A program made the translations under genes and the position numbers. A DNA stretch of 64,000 bases, taken from Nocardioides gilvus (GTDB lineage Bacteria > Actinomycetota > Actinomycetes > Propionibacteriales > Nocardioidaceae). The notes below the pieces were generated by a model. It was given only the letters and a program-made list of their open reading frames with translations. It was not told the DNA's origin and ran no database searches. The DNA is taken from the NCBI RefSeq assembly GCF_003194605.1, contig NZ_QHKY01000001.1, forward strand, positions 1 to 64,000, written 5' to 3'. Within the stretch, counting starts at the first letter, position 1. Each line of letters opens with the position of its first letter. Of this stretch, positions 34,578-42,048 are shown one piece after another.

Positions 34578-34583
34578 AGACTA
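34578..34583 (-). promoter_or_regulatory. Candidate -10 box of the riboflavin operon
   Basis: TAGTCT on the minus strand, upstream of the palindrome and riboswitch; transcription would start near 34571. No good -35 is visible. The remaining bases to rpe (34584-34666) show nothing else. Confidence 0.45.
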
Positions 34584-34666
34584 ACCCATTGCGCGGGGTC
34601 AGAGCGTTCAGGCCCAGATGACGTACCTCACCCGACCAGGAGTCAGGCGGGGCGGGGTGACTTCCG

Positions 34667-35335
34667 TCAGAGGAGCGGACTGGCCATCTCGGCGGTCACC
34701 TTCAACTGGCGCACCATCGCATCAGGATCAGAGGCGGAGTAGACCGCGGAGCCTGCCACGAAGACGTCGGCGCCTGCCTCGGCACAACGTTCGATGGTCT
34801 CGAGGCTCACACCGCCGTCGACCTGCAGCCAGGTCTCGACGCCATGCTTCTCCATCAGTGCGCGGGCACGACGGATCTTGGGAAGGCAGAGGTCGAGGAA
34901 CTTCTGGCCGCCGAACCCGGGCTCCACCGTCATGATGAGCAGCATGTCGAGCTCGGGGAGCAGGTCCTCGTAGGGCTCGATGGGGGTGGCCGGCTTCAAT
35001 GCCATCGAGGCGCGAGCCCCTTGCAGGCGGATCTCGCGGGCCAGACGGATGGGAGCCTTGGTGGCCTCGATGTGGAAGGTGACGCTGTCTGCCCCGGCCT
35101 CGGCGTACGCGGGAGCATTGCGGTCCGCGTCCTCGATCATGAGATGGGCGTCCAACGGGGTCTCGGTCGCGCGGTTCAGCGCCTCGATCATCGACGGGCC
35201 GAAGGTCAGGTTCGGGACGAAGTGGTTGTCCATCACGTCGACGTGGATCCAGTCGGCGCTCGGGATGCGAGCGATCTCCTCCCCGAGGCGGGAGAAGTCG
35301 GTGTTGAGGATGGACGGCGTGATCTGGATTCCCAC
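34667..35335 (-). CDS. rpe: Ribulose-phosphate 3-epimerase
   Basis: 222 residues, TIM barrel. Interconverts ribulose- and xylulose-5-phosphate in the pentose phosphate pathway. Motifs: [35 protein letters not shown] (metal Asp), [15 protein letters not shown]-like [17 protein letters not shown], and [19 protein letters not shown]. Start GTG at 35335, with TAGACT (35347-35342) ending 6 bases before it: probable leaderless mRNA. It supplies the pentose phosphate used by the neighbouring riboflavin genes. Confidence 0.96.
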   Translation of the reverse strand: MGIQITPSILNTDFSRLGEEIARIPSADWIHVDVMDNHFVPNLTFGPSMIEALNRATETPLDAHLMIEDADRNAPAYAEAGADSVTFHIEATKAPIRLAREIRLQGARASMALKPATPIEPYEDLLPELDMLLIMTVEPGFGGQKFLDLCLPKIRRARALMEKHGVETWLQVDGGVSLETIERCAEAGADVFVAGSAVYSASDPDAMVRQLKVTAEMASPLL

Positions 35336-35341
35336 GAGGGC

Positions 35342-35347
35342 AGTCTA
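35342..35347 (-). promoter_or_regulatory. -10 box of rpe (leaderless type)
   Basis: TAGACT on the minus strand, 6 bases before the GTG start. Confidence 0.5.
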
Positions 35348-35352
35348 TGCGT

Positions 35353-36321
35353 TCAGCCCGCCCCGTCCTCGTCCGGACCTGTTGCCTCTTCTCCGTCGGC
35401 TTCGTCGCGGTCCGACCACTCGAGCAGGGGCGCCAGGTCGAAGGGGTGGTCATCGATCTCGGAGTGCAGGTCACCGAGCTCTTCGAAGCGCTGCGGCACG
35501 GTCCGGATGGTGAAGTCGCCCGGCTCGCAGGCATCCACCTCGTCCCACCTCACCGGGGCGCTCACCTGAGCGTTCGGCACTCCCCGCACCGAGTAGGCGG
35601 AGGCGATCGTGTGGTCGCGTGCGTTCTGGTTGTAGTCGACGAAGAGGTGTTTCGGGTCCCGGTCCTTGCGCCACCAGGCCGTGGTCACGTCGTCGGGTGC
35701 GCGGCGCTCGACCTCGCGGGCGAACGCGAGGGCTGCGCGACGTACGTCCGCGAAACCGTGCTCGGCAGGCACCCTGACGTAGACGTGCAGACCGCTGCCG
35801 CCGCTGGTCTTGGGAAAGCCGACTGCGCCCAGTTCGTCAAGGACTTCGTGCACTACGCCAGCGACCCGTTGCACGGTCGCCCAGTCACACTCCGGGCCGG
35901 GGTCCAGGTCGATGCGCCACTCGTCCGGCTTCTCGGTGTCGGCGCGGCGACTGTTCCAGGGGTGGAACTCCACGGTCGACATCTGCACGGCCCACGCGAC
36001 CGAGGCCAGCGAGGTCACGCAGAGCTCGTCGGCGGTGCGGTTGTAGCGCGGAAAGTGGAGCTCGACGGTCTCGACCCAGTCGGGTGCGCCCTTGGGGATC
36101 CGTTTCTGGTGCACCTTGTCGCCAGCGAGTCCCTTGGGGAACCGGTGGAGCATGCACGGGCGCTCGTACAGGGCGTTGACGATCCCGTCCCCGACGGAGA
36201 GGTAGTACTCGACCAGGTCGAGCTTGGTCGCACCGATCTCCGGGAAGTAGATGCGCTCAGGGTTGGTGACCTTGACGAGACGGTCCTCGACCTCGATCTC
36301 GACGAACGGGGAACTGGCCAT
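35353..36321 (-). CDS. Stand-alone LigD-type polymerase/primase (NHEJ)
   Basis: 322 residues. Archaeo-eukaryotic primase-like polymerase domain of LigD: catalytic aspartates D138 and D140 in WRIDLDPGP, SGGSGLHVYV at 173-182, and a third candidate metal ligand D229 in HLFVDYNQN. The ligase and nuclease domains of full LigD are absent, as in mycobacterial PolD-type proteins. The family fills gaps with ribo- or deoxynucleotides in non-homologous end joining. No ku or ligase gene is in the window. The C-terminal 20 residues are acidic. Start ATG with TACGGT (36333-36328) 6 bases upstream: probable leaderless mRNA. Confidence 0.9.
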   Translation of the reverse strand: MASSPFVEIEVEDRLVKVTNPERIYFPEIGATKLDLVEYYLSVGDGIVNALYERPCMLHRFPKGLAGDKVHQKRIPKGAPDWVETVELHFPRYNRTADELCVTSLASVAWAVQMSTVEFHPWNSRRADTEKPDEWRIDLDPGPECDWATVQRVAGVVHEVLDELGAVGFPKTSGGSGLHVYVRVPAEHGFADVRRAALAFAREVERRAPDDVTTAWWRKDRDPKHLFVDYNQNARDHTIASAYSVRGVPNAQVSAPVRWDEVDACEPGDFTIRTVPQRFEELGDLHSEIDDHPFDLAPLLEWSDRDEADGEEATGPDEDGAG

Positions 36322-36327
36322 GGGTTC

Positions 36328-36333
36328 ACCGTA
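36328..36333 (-). promoter_or_regulatory. -10 box of the LigD-like polymerase gene (leaderless type)
   Basis: TACGGT on the minus strand, 6 bases before the ATG at 36321. Confidence 0.45.
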
Positions 36334-36459
36334 CTCAGGTGAGGGTCTCCTCCACTTGGGGGAACTTGGTCGAGTTGTGCACAGACGACGTGGACGGCGC
36401 CCACGCGGCGCTCTTGAACCCCTACGCTCCCGAACGAACCATTTTCGGGAAGGGACCCC

Positions 36460-37008
36460 ATGCTTCGTCTGCCTCCTCTGTTTCACCGCCAGGGCGCTCG
36501 GCGCGTCAGCGCTTCGCTCGTCGCCGTCGCGATGGGGCTGACCTTGCTGGTGGGCTGCTCCGGGGAGCAACCCGAGCCCAAGTTCGCAGAGGAGCCGACG
36601 GCCGAGCCGCCGAGCCCGACGGTTGACGCCGCCCCGAAGAAGGAAACCGTCAAAGAGTTCCTGGTGCGGTGGGCCGAGGTTGAACGCGAGATGCAGAACA
36701 CGGGCAAGACGGAGGAGTACGCCGCCCTGTCGGCGGGCTGCCAACCCTGCGAAGCCCTGGTCAAAAGGGTCGAAGAGATCTATGCCAACGACGGCTTCAT
36801 CCGCACAGATGGTCGCTTGATCCAAGGGGTGGACGAGAAGGGACGGAACCGGTATTCCGTCAAGGTTGCTGCGGCGCCGACTGAATACCAGTCAACTGCG
36901 GGAGCTCCGGTTGAGAGTTTGGAAGGCGGGGAGAGCCGCTACAGAATCCACCTGAAAAGGCATCAAGACAGCTTCGTACTCGCTCAACTGGTGGAAGAAG
37001 GCCAATGA
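36460..37008 (+). CDS. DUF6318-like lipoprotein
   Basis: 182 residues. Signal peptide with lipobox LLVGC (C33), then a Pro/Glu-rich linker (about 35-60) and a globular part. That part contains VKEFLVRWAEVEREMQNTGK and the paired cysteines in LSAGCQPCEALVKRVEEIY, features of the DUF6318 family. Function unknown; the NTF2-like fold I would expect is an inference. A ribosome site (GGGAAGGGA) precedes the ATG. Its stop overlaps the next ATG, so the two are co-translated. Confidence 0.78.
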   Translation: MLRLPPLFHRQGARRVSASLVAVAMGLTLLVGCSGEQPEPKFAEEPTAEPPSPTVDAAPKKETVKEFLVRWAEVEREMQNTGKTEEYAALSAGCQPCEALVKRVEEIYANDGFIRTDGRLIQGVDEKGRNRYSVKVAAAPTEYQSTAGAPVESLEGGESRYRIHLKRHQDSFVLAQLVEEGQ

Positions 37009-37841
37009 GTCGATCGCTCGTTCTCGTGCTGGTGGCCGGACTCCTCGGACTCCTCGAACTGGTCGAGGGCTCTGGCACCCCAGCTTGGGCGTCCCGGTCA
37101 TGTGATCAAAGGTCCGATCTCCTGGAACTAGAGCGCGAATGCACCTACACCACCCATCAGGCGCGTGAGCGTGTCAACAGGAATGTCGCCACGAAGAAGT
37201 ACCGCTACCGGATCACTTGCAAATATGAGGGCGGAGACGAGTGTCGAGGCGCATCTGATTGCTACTGGGAGGGGAAGAGCAGTTACTGGATGGAAGAGGC
37301 CACCGTCGGTCAGGAGGACTGGACCTACGTGGCGACTCTGTGCCTCGACGACGAGTCTGAGGTGACCGAAGGCGTCACCGAGGTGGAGGTCCGTCGAGCC
37401 TTCACGGAGCTCACCTGGCCCGAGGCCACGCTGCTGATCCAGCCTCCGGACGGTGAGACGCTGGTCAACCTCCCCACGATCTTCCGCACGCCGGACACGG
37501 CCGCTCAGTCCCGCTCCGTCACGCTGCTCGGGGTGCGCATCCAACTCGAAGCCACTCCCACCTCCTGGACGTGGCACTGGGCCCAGCCGGGCGACGACGC
37601 CACCGAGGAGGACGTCACCACGCACACCACCACGACTCCCGGCGCAGCCCACCCGAACGCGACCATCACTCACGCGTACCGACGCGCTTCAGATGCCGTA
37701 CGCCCCAGCGTCGACGTGACCTACACCGGTCGCTACCGCGTGGGTGGCGGCGCCTGGATCGACATCGACGGGACCCATGTCGTGGCCGGTACGCCACAGT
37801 CGTTGCGCGTCCTGGAGGCACGGCCCACCAGGATCCGCTGA
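37005..37841 (+). CDS. Secreted protein of unknown function with PKD-like C-terminus
   Basis: 278 residues. Signal peptide about 1-30 (LVLVLVAGLLGLLELV, cleavage near AWA). The mature N-terminal part has six cysteines (CDQ, CTY, CKY, CRG, CYW, CLD), probably in disulfides. The C-terminal 120 residues are beta-rich with ATITHAYRRASDAVRPSVDVTYTGRYRVGGG, resembling a PKD-like fold. No enzyme motif seen. Co-translated with the DUF6318-like lipoprotein (ATGA overlap), suggesting a shared cell-surface role. Confidence 0.72.
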   Translation: MSRSLVLVLVAGLLGLLELVEGSGTPAWASRSCDQRSDLLELERECTYTTHQARERVNRNVATKKYRYRITCKYEGGDECRGASDCYWEGKSSYWMEEATVGQEDWTYVATLCLDDESEVTEGVTEVEVRRAFTELTWPEATLLIQPPDGETLVNLPTIFRTPDTAAQSRSVTLLGVRIQLEATPTSWTWHWAQPGDDATEEDVTTHTTTTPGAAHPNATITHAYRRASDAVRPSVDVTYTGRYRVGGGAWIDIDGTHVVAGTPQSLRVLEARPTRIR

Positions 37842-37859
37842 CCAGCGCGAGGCGGTGTC

Positions 37860-37865
37860 TAGGCT
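37860..37865 (+). promoter_or_regulatory. -10 box of the ATPase gene (leaderless type)
   Basis: TAGGCT, 7 bases before the ATG at 37873. Confidence 0.5.
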
Positions 37866-37872
37866 GCGCACC

Positions 37873-38592
37873 ATGCGCCTGCAGCAGCCACCGGTGGTAC
37901 GCCTCGACGTTGACGATCCGACTGCGCTGCCCCGGGATCAGTGGCCGATGACCGTCCCCGCCGTGGCCCAAGTGGTCCGCGACGGGCTGGTCCTCTCCCC
38001 CGGGATCACGTTCCTGGTCGGCGAGAACGGCTCCGGCAAGTCGACCGTGGTCGAAGCCGCTGCCGCCGCGTACGGACTGTCCCCCGAGGGAGGCACCATC
38101 AACGGTGTCCATTCGACCCGTGCGACGGAGTCACCACTCGGCGAGATCATCCGGGCCCAGCGCGGCGTCGGCACTCGACGGTGGGGGTTCTTCCTGCGGG
38201 CCGAGACGATGCACTCGTGGTACACGTTCGCCGAGGGTCTCGGCGGCCCGGGTCCGCGCTACCACGAGGTGAGCCATGGCGAGTCCTTCCTCGAGGTGGT
38301 GCGCGAGCACCTCACGGGCCCGGGCTTCTACGTCCTCGACGAACCCGAGGCCGCCCTGTCGTTCCAGGGGACGCTCGCCCTCATGTCCGCCCTTCTCGAC
38401 GTCGTCGCCGCGGGCGGCCAGGTGCTCTGTGCAACTCACTCCCCGGTCCTCGCCGCACTGCCGGGCGCCCGCCTCCTCGAAGTCGGGGCATGGGGTCTGC
38501 GCGAAGCGACCTGGGACGAGTTGGACCTGGTCTGGCACTGGAGGTCGTTCATGAACGAACCGGAGCGCTACCTGCGTCACCTGGTCGACTGA
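37873..38592 (+). CDS. Stand-alone ABC-type AAA ATPase
   Basis: 239 residues, soluble. Walker A VGENGSGKST at 49-58, signature-like HEVSHGES at 131-138, Walker B FYVLDEPEAALS at 152-163, and the H-loop ATHSP at 188-192. The short spacing and lack of a membrane partner resemble the predicted ATP-binding proteins related to RecF/SMC-type heads rather than transporters. Role unknown. It converges on rsmB, with 21 bp between their stops. Confidence 0.85.
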   Translation: MRLQQPPVVRLDVDDPTALPRDQWPMTVPAVAQVVRDGLVLSPGITFLVGENGSGKSTVVEAAAAAYGLSPEGGTINGVHSTRATESPLGEIIRAQRGVGTRRWGFFLRAETMHSWYTFAEGLGGPGPRYHEVSHGESFLEVVREHLTGPGFYVLDEPEAALSFQGTLALMSALLDVVAAGGQVLCATHSPVLAALPGARLLEVGAWGLREATWDELDLVWHWRSFMNEPERYLRHLVD

Positions 38593-38613
38593 ACCACCAC
38601 TTGAGGGGCGACC

Positions 38614-40020
38614 TCACTGCTTGCGCAGCACCGCCGAGAACATGGCGTCGCAACCGTCGGTGTGCGGCCACAACTGGGTGACCTCCTCGCGCGTGACATC
38701 GGTGCGGGTGGCCAGCACGGCATCGACCACGTCGAGGGTCTCGGGGATCGCCGGCGAACAGGTCGCGTAGACCACGACTCCCCCGACCCGGGCAGCGTCC
38801 AACGCCGTGGCCAGCAGACCCTTCTGGAGCTCGACCAGGTCGTCCATGTCGGCCTTCGTACGGCGCCAACGAGACTCCGGCCGGCGCCGGAGTGCGCCGA
38901 GCCCCGTGCACGGGGCGTCGACCAGCACCCGGTCGAACGTGCCGGGCGCCCACGCCGGGTTGAGTCCATCGGCCGTGACGACACCGAGCATTCCCCCGGG
39001 CACAGCCCGAACGCCTCGTGAGACCAACTGGGACCGGTGGTGCTGGCGCTCGTTGCCCAGCACCTTCGCACCACGCGTGGCGGCGATGGCAGCCAGCAGA
39101 GCAGTCTTGCCTCCCGGGCCCGCGCAGAGGTCCAGCCAGCGCTCATCACGCCCCGTGAGCTCAGCTTCGGCGAGCGTCAGGGCCACTCGTTGTGAGCCTT
39201 CGTCCTGGATGCCAGCCCGACCTTGGGCGACGGCAGGTAACGAGCTCAGGTCACCCCCGGTCCAGGTCAGGGCGTAGGGCGAGCGACCCGTAGGCTCCGC
39301 GCCGGCCTCGACCAACTCCTCCACCTCGACCAGCCCGGGGCGCGCCACCAACGTCACGCGCGGCGAGACGTTGTCGGCAGCCAACAGGTCAGGCAGGGCG
39401 TCCGTGCTGAGGCCGTGACCGTAGAGGGCGCCGCGCAATTCCTCGACCATCCACCTGGGGTGCGAGGTGGCCACCGCGAGGTGACCGTTGGGGTCCTTCT
39501 TCAACGGGGGCGCCACCTGGTTGATCCAGGCGGCGAGGTCCTGGCTCATCACCTTGCGCAGCACGGCGTTGACCAGGCCCGTGGGACCGGTACCGATCCG
39601 CTCCCGGGCCAGCTCGACCGAGGAGTCGATCGCGGCGTGGTCCGGCACCCGCATGGCCAGGACCTGGTGGACGCCGAGCCGCAGCACGTCGCGCACCTTC
39701 GCCTCGAGCTTGGGCTTGTCCAGACACGCATCGATGATGGCGTCGTAAAGGCCCTGACTGCGGATCGTGCCGGCGGTGAGCTCGGTGGCGAAGGCAGCGT
39801 CGCGACCGCTGAGTTCGAACGTCGCCAACGCCTGGGGCAGGGCGAGGTTGGCGTACGCATCGTCCACGCGAACCGCCTTGAGGACCTCCCAGGCCGCTCT
39901 CCGGGCAGGGTCGACCTTCGACTCGCGTGGCTGCGGCGCCGGCTTCGCGGTGGCGCCGCGCGCTGGGGCCCCCTGCCGGCGCCGTTGTTGTCCTGCTCCG
40001 CGTCGCCGTGGTTCAGCCAT
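38614..40020 (-). CDS. rsmB: 16S rRNA cytosine-C5 methyltransferase RsmB
   Basis: 468 residues. The N-terminal NusB-like RNA-binding domain (about 25-165) has ARRAAWEVLKAV and FATELTAGTIRSQGLYD. The Rossmann methyltransferase domain has LDLCAGPGGKTALLA. The catalytic cysteines are in VLVDAPCTGLGALRRRPE and VVYATCSP. It modifies C967 (E. coli numbering) in 16S rRNA. The start overlaps the MmcQ-like gene by 8 bp. The preceding N-terminal 20 residues are basic. Confidence 0.94.
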   Translation of the reverse strand: MAEPRRRGAGQQRRRQGAPARGATAKPAPQPRESKVDPARRAAWEVLKAVRVDDAYANLALPQALATFELSGRDAAFATELTAGTIRSQGLYDAIIDACLDKPKLEAKVRDVLRLGVHQVLAMRVPDHAAIDSSVELARERIGTGPTGLVNAVLRKVMSQDLAAWINQVAPPLKKDPNGHLAVATSHPRWMVEELRGALYGHGLSTDALPDLLAADNVSPRVTLVARPGLVEVEELVEAGAEPTGRSPYALTWTGGDLSSLPAVAQGRAGIQDEGSQRVALTLAEAELTGRDERWLDLCAGPGGKTALLAAIAATRGAKVLGNERQHHRSQLVSRGVRAVPGGMLGVVTADGLNPAWAPGTFDRVLVDAPCTGLGALRRRPESRWRRTKADMDDLVELQKGLLATALDAARVGGVVVYATCSPAIPETLDVVDAVLATRTDVTREEVTQLWPHTDGCDAMFSAVLRKQ

Positions 40021-40429
40021 CTGCGAGGAACTCCTTGACCAGTTTCTTGGGGGCCCGGGTCAACCAGGCATCGGTGATGACTTCGGCCAGTTCGTCCCGG
40101 GTGATCTCACCCAGGCGGGACTCCTGGACCAGTACGGCGTTGAAGTTGCGGAAGTGGTCGATCGTGACGAACGGCGAGTCGGGGTCCTCGACCAGTGCGG
40201 CCTTCTCCCCCGGCCCCGGCGTGAGGATGACGACGAGATCGTCGTACACCTCACCGGTCACGGGATGCTTGGCATCCTGGCGCGGTTGTCGGTACATCAC
40301 GAACCCCTTGCCCTTCTCGCCCGGCGGGACCTTCCACGTGGGGACATCCCCCCACGAGGTACCGAGTTCGGTCTCGGGCAGGGACCCGCAGATCTCGTCC
40401 ACGTCCTCGGGCCGGGCTGGCTGGCTCAT
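40013..40429 (-). CDS. MmcQ/YjbR-family DNA-binding protein
   Basis: 138 residues. The family pattern is visible in EDVDEICGSLPETELGTSWG, FVMYRQPR and SPFVTIDHFRNFNAVLVQ. The fold is CyaY-like and DNA binding has been proposed; the role is unclear. Start ATG at 40429, with TAGGCT (40441-40436) ending 6 bases upstream: probable leaderless mRNA and an independent promoter for the MmcQ-rsmB pair. Confidence 0.85.
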   Translation of the reverse strand: MSQPARPEDVDEICGSLPETELGTSWGDVPTWKVPPGEKGKGFVMYRQPRQDAKHPVTGEVYDDLVVILTPGPGEKAALVEDPDSPFVTIDHFRNFNAVLVQESRLGEITRDELAEVITDAWLTRAPKKLVKEFLADG

Positions 40430-40435
40430 CTGACG

Positions 40436-40441
40436 AGCCTA
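40436..40441 (-). promoter_or_regulatory. -10 box of the MmcQ-rsmB unit (leaderless type)
   Basis: TAGGCT on the minus strand, 6 bases before the ATG at 40429. Confidence 0.5.
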
Positions 40442-40488
40442 GGCCAGCGACACTGTTGCGTGACAGCCCAGCGAGTGCGCCGACGACC

Positions 40489-41418
40489 TCAGGTGTTGCC
40501 GAAGCGTACGCCCGACTCGAGGCGCACACCTCGGGCCCAGTCGGCGGCCTGCATCTGCTTCTTGCCGAACGCCTTGACCTCGCCCAGCTGCACCGGGGTC
40601 GAACCCGTGCCGATGAAGACCGCGTTCTTGGTGACCTCCAACTCGCCGGCAGCCAACGGTTCGCGCTCGACCGGGGTGAGGCGCCCGATCTTGATGCGTT
40701 CCCCGTCATGGGTGCTCCAGGCTCCGGGGGCGGGCGTGCAGGCGCGAACCTGTCGATCGATCGCCACTGCAGGCTGGCTCCAGTCGATCTCGGCGTGTTC
40801 GACCAGGATCTTGGGCGCCATCGTGATCCCCTCGGTCGGCTGCTCGCGTGCCTCGATCTCACCCGACTCGATGCCGTTGATGGTCTGCACCAGCAGGTGG
40901 GCTCCGCCCTCGGCGAGTCGACCCAGCAGGTCGCCGGAGGTGTCGGTCGCGAGGATCCGCTCGGTCATCACCCCGAAGGTCGGACCTGCGTCGAGAGCCT
41001 TGACGATCCGGAAGGTGGTGGCTCCGGTGAACTCGTCCCCGGCCCAGACCGAGTGCTGCACCGGGGCTGCGCCACGCCACTGGGGCAGGATCGAGAAGTG
41101 CAGGTTGATCCACCCGTGCTTCGGGATGTCGAGAGCCGACTGCGGCAGGAGCGCGCCGTACGCCACCACCGGGCACGCCTCAGGAGCGAGGGCCGTCAGC
41201 TCAGCCTGGAAGTCGGGGTCGCGTGGATGCTCCGGCTTGAGCACCGGTATCCCCAACTCCTCGGCCCGCTGCGCGACCGGACTGGCGACCAACTTGCGGC
41301 CACGACCCGACGGAGCGTCAGGACGTGTGATCACGGCGACCACCTCGTGGGGTGAGTCGACCAGGGCGTTGAGGGAAGGAACGGCAACCTCAGGGGTGCC
41401 GGCGAAGACGAGGCGCAT
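40489..41418 (-). CDS. fmt: Methionyl-tRNA formyltransferase
   Basis: 309 residues. Formylates initiator Met-tRNA. N-terminal domain: [20 protein letters not shown], then [21 protein letters not shown] with the catalytic Asn/His region. The C-terminal OB domain (about 205-309) binds the tRNA. The ATG follows the def stop at 41420 by one base. This is the usual def-fmt pair, adding and removing the formyl group. Confidence 0.96.
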   Translation of the reverse strand: MRLVFAGTPEVAVPSLNALVDSPHEVVAVITRPDAPSGRGRKLVASPVAQRAEELGIPVLKPEHPRDPDFQAELTALAPEACPVVAYGALLPQSALDIPKHGWINLHFSILPQWRGAAPVQHSVWAGDEFTGATTFRIVKALDAGPTFGVMTERILATDTSGDLLGRLAEGGAHLLVQTINGIESGEIEAREQPTEGITMAPKILVEHAEIDWSQPAVAIDRQVRACTPAPGAWSTHDGERIKIGRLTPVEREPLAAGELEVTKNAVFIGTGSTPVQLGEVKAFGKKQMQAADWARGVRLESGVRFGNT

Positions 41419-41419
41419 G

Positions 41420-41965
41420 TCAGAAACCGAATCCGTTCGTGGCGTGGGGTGAGACCTTGACCGTCGGCTGATCCAGGCCGAACCACTCCGACTCCCGGAT
41501 CTCACGCATCGCGGCCTTGCGCGCATCGGGGTCGAGGCGATCGATGAAGAGCACTCCGTCGAGGTGGTCTGTCTCGTGCTGGAGGGCGCGAGCCAGCAGC
41601 TCGGAACCCTCGACCTTGACCGGATCGCCGTGCATGTTGAAGCCGGTGGCCACGACATTGAGCGCTCGGCGGCAGTCGTAGGTCAACTCGGGCAGGGAGA
41701 GACACCCCTCAGGCCCGTCCTGGATCTCGTCGGAGAGGTCGAGGGACGGGTTGATCAGGTGACCGATCTCGCCGTCGACATGCCAGGTGAAGAGCCGCAG
41801 GCCCACCCCGATCTGGGGAGCCGCGAGACCCGCACCCGAAGCCTCGACCATGGTGTCGGTGAGGTCCTGGACCAGCGTGCGCAACTCCTTGTCGAAGGTC
41901 ACGACCTCCAGCGCCGGTCTGCGGAGGATCGGATCGCCGAACAGGCGGATGGGCTGGACTGCCAC
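41420..41965 (-). CDS. def: Peptide deformylase
   Basis: 181 residues. The three conserved motifs are intact: [10 protein letters not shown] (44-53), EGCLSLP (86-92, metal cysteine) and QHETDHLDG (129-137, metal histidines and catalytic Glu). It removes the formyl group from new proteins. GTG start (minus strand CCGTGGCAGTC) with the ribosome site GAGGAG upstream. The C-terminal 20 residues are an actinobacterial-type extension. Confidence 0.96.
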   Translation of the reverse strand: MAVQPIRLFGDPILRRPALEVVTFDKELRTLVQDLTDTMVEASGAGLAAPQIGVGLRLFTWHVDGEIGHLINPSLDLSDEIQDGPEGCLSLPELTYDCRRALNVVATGFNMHGDPVKVEGSELLARALQHETDHLDGVLFIDRLDPDARKAAMREIRESEWFGLDQPTVKVSPHATNGFGF

Positions 41966-41998
41966 GGATGGTGCTCCTCGATCGTCGGATTCGTCGCC

Positions 41999-42004
41999 AG
42001 TCTA
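41999..42004 (-). promoter_or_regulatory. Candidate -10 box of def-fmt
   Basis: TAGACT on the minus strand about 33 bases before the GTG, leaving room for a short leader with its ribosome site. Confidence 0.4.
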
Positions 42005-42048
42005 CGTAGGCGCACGACTCCCCCGCCCTGCGCCCTGCGGGGATCACA

